Assembly: GCF_032854445.1 (NCBI RefSeq)
Contig: NC_088295.1
Span: forward strand, 57,023,249 to 57,087,248
Direction: 5' to 3'
Length of the DNA: 64,000 bases
Source: Liolophura sinensis
Taxonomy: Eukaryota; Mollusca; Polyplacophora; Chitonida; Chitonidae
Shown: piece by piece, positions 60,598-64,000 of the stretch
Layout of the letters: each line of letters opens with the position of its first letter
Numbering within the stretch: position 1 is the stretch's first letter
Made by a program: the position numbers and the translations under genes
The notes under the pieces: generated by a model
What the model was told of the DNA's origin: nothing
The model's input: only the letters and a program-made list of their open reading frames with translations
Database searches by the model: none

Positions 60598-60680
60598 TCA
60601 AAGGGTGAGTTATTCCCCCTGTCTGCATTTCACCCCCCACCAGGTGTTCTCTTTGTTGATCCCACATCTGACACCAGATT
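60598..60680. repeat. Short dispersed intron repeat, copy 1
   Basis: TCAAAGGGTGAGTTATTCCC, CACCAGGTGTTCTC and TTGATCCCACATCTGACACC recur at 62598-62680 and, in part, at 63070-63105. All three lie in RhoGAP intron 5. I do not recognise the family. Confidence 0.8.
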
Positions 60681-60902
60681 TTGTGGCTAAAAAGAAGTGT
60701 TCACAGGGACTGAGATTCTGTTGGCCTATGATTTGTAGTGCACTTTAAAATAAATTTTCAGCTAAAAGGTAAATAATTCACACTCTTTATTAAGTGAGCA
60801 GATGCAGAATTCCAAAACTAGTTTATTTTAGTCATTAGGTTTTGTTTTTTTTATTCATTCAAGACAGATTATAGGCATCACATGCATATATTTATAGACT
60901 TT

Positions 60903-61060
60903 ATTCAGCTATTCAGGGGAGAATGCTGTGTTAAGGTATGTTGAACAAATTGGTCATAGCCTATAAGCCATATTCACATAACAGATTGGGAAACGCCCAT
61001 CAATACAACCTTCTTGTGCATGCATGGCTTAGCACAGCATTTTCTCCTGATTAGATGAAT
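60903..61060. repeat. Imperfect inverted repeat of about 33 bp
   Basis: 60903-60937 (ATTCAGCTATTCAGGGGAGA, ATGCTGTGTTAAG) pairs imperfectly with 61028-61060. It could be a decayed MITE inside intron 5. Confidence 0.5.
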
Positions 61061-62597
61061 GTGGCCTATAAATGACACATGCGTTGGAAACTTAGGAGTT
61101 TTAATGTGTCAGTAAATGTGGTTTCAAGAAAAAGAATGCCTTTTCCAAATTTTGTGTCTGATTTTTTTTATAGGGTTAGATTATTTCACTTTATAATCTG
61201 CCTGGTGTGTTTTGCATCCAGTGTAGTTCATTTTGAGGATGGTGCCCGTTTGTTCAAAGTTTAACCAGATGTGTCTTACTTTAGTTCATCGCTGTGTTAC
61301 ATGTACCCGCATAACTGCATACATGGCAACTGTAGTAGTTTAGTTGTAATGATTGTACATTTATTTACTAATTTTACATTTACATATGTGCAAAAGCATG
61401 CTTACAACAACAACAAAAAAAACAAGCAAACTAATACTGAGTCATTGGTTGACTTTTGGTTGTAGTTTAAAACTTACACATACATTCATGCAATGGAGAT
61501 GCATTGCTTAAAACATTCTAGTTACATGTAGAATGTAAAATGTAACTAGCAAACTGGTGTTGGACATCATTTACTGTACAGGAAGTTTAACATCAACTCC
61601 TTGGCAACTGAATTACACAGAAAACTATATTAATAATAGAAAGTACATCTCGCTACTTTACTAGATTTACTTTATATTAGACTAGTCAAAAAAGAACCAT
61701 TACTTGATTGTTAAAAAAGGAAGTTATTTAGCACACTTTAATTAGCTTTAGTGAAGATAATCTGATTAAGACAGTCTTATACCTGTGCATACCTGAGTTT
61801 AAACTTATTGGCTTTGATCTTTCAGCTGCTGAATTAAATGAGCCCTAACTGATTTTCTTCATTTTTTTACTAGGGAGCTAAAACTAATATTTTTTTTTTG
61901 TGTTGGAAATTAACGACTGATTAAGATGACATAAGTACTATGCATTACACACTGTGCCATCACAGCCCCGTTTAAAGTTAGGATTATTTGAGAAAAAATG
62001 AGCAAATTTCATGGGTGGGCACACATCTGTGGCTTTACCTGGGCTGTTTGAATAGATCACAAAAGGACAGTGAATAGATAAATATCTATTTCAGATGGTT
62101 TGTGGGGAAGGCAAATTATTTTGCTCCTGGCTTCTTATTTTTTTTTTTTTTTTTTTTCAAAGCCTGATACTCGGCTACAAATCATTCAGTTGAAAAAACT
62201 TAATAGCATATGTGTTGTTAGAGATGAAATAAGCAGAATTTTCTCGGGATGCTAGAAATATTTCTATTCATGGAATTAAAAATGTTAGGTTCTCTTGGTG
62301 TTTTGCTCTGCAGGAGGGCAATTTTGTAATTGTAGTTGCACAGCTTATTAATAACCCCACTATTTCACTGGTACCAAAAGGTACCTGATTGGAATCGGAC
62401 CAGAGTGTAATTCTGATGATAGCCAGCACTACTTGCAGTGTAAAGTTAAATCTGTCAAAAGATTTAAATTAAAAGTGGTGTCATGAAGTTAGAATTCACT
62501 AATTTCATCTTAAGCTGCTCTAATTAGCTGTACTACTTAGCTACATGCACAAGGAACAATGCTGAACACTGTGCTTGACTCATAGCCAAATTTTTCA

Positions 62598-62680
62598 AAG
62601 GGTGAGTTATTCCCCCCTGTGTCCAACTCACCCCACCAGGTGTTTTTTTTTATGTATCCCACTTCTGACTCCAAATGTTG
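62598..62680. repeat. Short dispersed intron repeat, copy 2
   Basis: CAAAGGGTGAGTTATTCCCC, CACCCCACCAGGTGTTTTTT and TATCCCACTTCTGACTCC match copy 1 at 60598. Same orientation. Confidence 0.8.
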
Positions 62681-63069
62681 TTACAAAATAAATACCCACT
62701 AAGATTAAAATGAGGCTTTTTTAAATTGTCTAGGTGCAGTTTATGCAGCAAATTGCCTAATTTAAACCTGTTGTTGTGATATTTTTTCCCCCTTCTTTTC
62801 ATCCTCCTACATTACTCCAGTCTCACTAAGAGTAGTCATATTTTTATATTTACAACTCTTAGTTTTGTTGGACTTGCATGTCTTTTGACTCTCTGATTTT
62901 TGTGATCTTACTGTAATTTTAATGCTAAGTTATAGTTCACTTGCGGTTCGAATCCTGTTAATCTCTACCTTTAACCTTTTCTCACAGCATGTAATTTATC
63001 TCTGTTTTTTTTTCTTTCTTAATTTTATGATCTATTATTATTTTTTTACACTGAGTATGTCTTTCACGT

Positions 63070-63105
63070 AAGAGTTATTCCCCCTGTGTCCACTGCACGA
63101 TTCTG
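63070..63105. repeat. Short dispersed intron repeat, partial copy 3
   Basis: AGAGTTATTCCCCCTGTGTC and CACTGCACGATTCTG match the start of copies 1 and 2. It ends about 20 bases before the acceptor of RhoGAP exon 6, so repeat sequence may supply part of that exon's upstream splicing context. Confidence 0.6.
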
Positions 63106-63127
63106 TTTTTGCTTCTGGCATGTATAG

Positions 63128-63205
63128 GAGAGAAGTCACTTGGATGGTTTGCCTTACTCTTACAAGAGGAGGCAAACAAGCATGGTTTCAGTCTGACAAA
63201 GAATG
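63128..63205 (+). CDS. RhoGAP-domain protein, coding exon 6
   Basis: Acceptor TTCTGGCATGTATAG, donor AATG/GTAAGA, phase 1 to 1. The split codon C/GA gives Arg248, followed by EKSLGWFALLLQEEANKHGF and SLTKN. It joins smoothly after ..EEILP and keeps the frame open. It is short and lies outside the GAP core, so the evidence is the phase match, the splice sites and the helical peptide. The gene continues beyond the window. Confidence 0.7.
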
Positions 63206-64000
63206 GTAAGACCAAACCAAACTAACTGTAAGACCCCATTACAGCTTGTTGAGAGGTAGCCCAGCCTTTGACATCTAATAGCTTTAGATGCACATACCTG
63301 TACATGTAGCATGTGTGGTAGCCTATGCATAGTTCTGTACTCTGTTGCTTTGTTCCTCATTGGTGTCACAAGTTCAAATCTGTCTCTAATTCTTATAGTG
63401 TTTTTTGTGAAGTACTAAATTCTACAGTAAAAAAATTTGTGGAGGTGGAACAATGCTTTCTTCTGACCTTTCGAACATTTCATTTTACCCATGGTGCATT
63501 TTGATGCTGTACTCTTGATAAAATCACTTAAATTTGTATATGGAAAAATTTGATGGACTTAATGTGTTCAGATTCTAATAACCAAGTCGCTGTGAGTCTA
63601 AAGCAGCTGACAAAAAAAAAAAAAAGAGTCTGGCTCATTGCAAAGTGTTAAACTCGTACTGATAATTCAGTTGTGAACAGAGCAGAAGAAAATTTGCTAA
63701 AAAGCACTATTGATAGAGATATTGATGGATTTATAACCTTTTACGGATGAAGCATGAGAGTTTGTAGTCAAGAACTACCTGAGCCGCATGATAACCTGCC
63801 TGAGACACCTACTCCCCTGCTTGGTTCTAGTTTGTGCGTGTAATCCAACAAAATGTCCTTGTACTACATTCAGTGTTTACTAGCAGGAATAAAACTGTAA
63901 AGTAGGCCTTGTGTTTACAGCAGTGGATAAAAAACCTGAACTTTGCTCTAAGTAGTTACATTTCTGTCCAATTCAAGGATATTTTTCCAAAGACAAGGCC
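63206..64000 (+). other. Start of RhoGAP intron 6
   Basis: AT-rich sequence with an A13 run at about 63612. No further exon is recognised before the window ends. Confidence 0.6.

Overview
This is eukaryotic, AT-rich, intron- and repeat-dominated DNA. Very few bases are coding. The style suggests a marine lophotrochozoan, most likely a mollusc, though a brachiopod is possible. The reasons are long introns, tRNA-headed SINEs whose 3' ends carry an 'AGTACGGCGTAAAAC' motif followed by (AAAT)n or (CACT)n tails (a type I know from molluscs), very frequent TACATGTA palindromes, long (TA)n tracts and many minisatellites. The phylum is inferred from repeat style, not from a search.

Two genes are well supported, and they point away from each other. 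On the minus strand, 10776-10905 is the first coding exon of the clathrin adaptor PICALM/AP180 (fly lap, worm unc-11). It encodes the start of the ANTH domain and ends at a consensus splice donor, so 1-10775 is read as its first intron. On the plus strand, 57381-63205 holds six exons of a RhoGAP-domain protein. All splice phases agree, there is an in-frame stop upstream of the chosen ATG, and the gene runs off the right edge. The RhoGAP keeps the arginine finger but lacks the usual Asn and the second Arg of the active site.

Between the genes, 11.1-25.5 kb has no recognisable gene. It holds a 76-bp minisatellite split by a SINE with a perfect 12-bp target-site duplication, further SINEs, a ~620-bp element with terminal inverted repeats, and large (TA)n tracts. 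A CpG-rich patch at 25.5-26.1 kb contains an ORF ending at a plausible donor and is the best candidate for a plus-strand transcription start. From 26.1 to 57.4 kb the DNA looks like one long CpG-poor intron with at least seven minisatellite arrays, a TIR-bearing MITE family, more SINEs and two long-range element copies.

CpG frequency changes with these borders: it is low in the inferred gene bodies and several-fold higher in the 11-25.5 kb spacer. That is the pattern expected from germline gene-body methylation in invertebrates, and it supports placing the second promoter near 25.8 kb. Most open reading frames in the window are by-products of tandem repeats or of random sequence. I saw no true tRNA, rRNA, CRISPR array or prokaryotic system.
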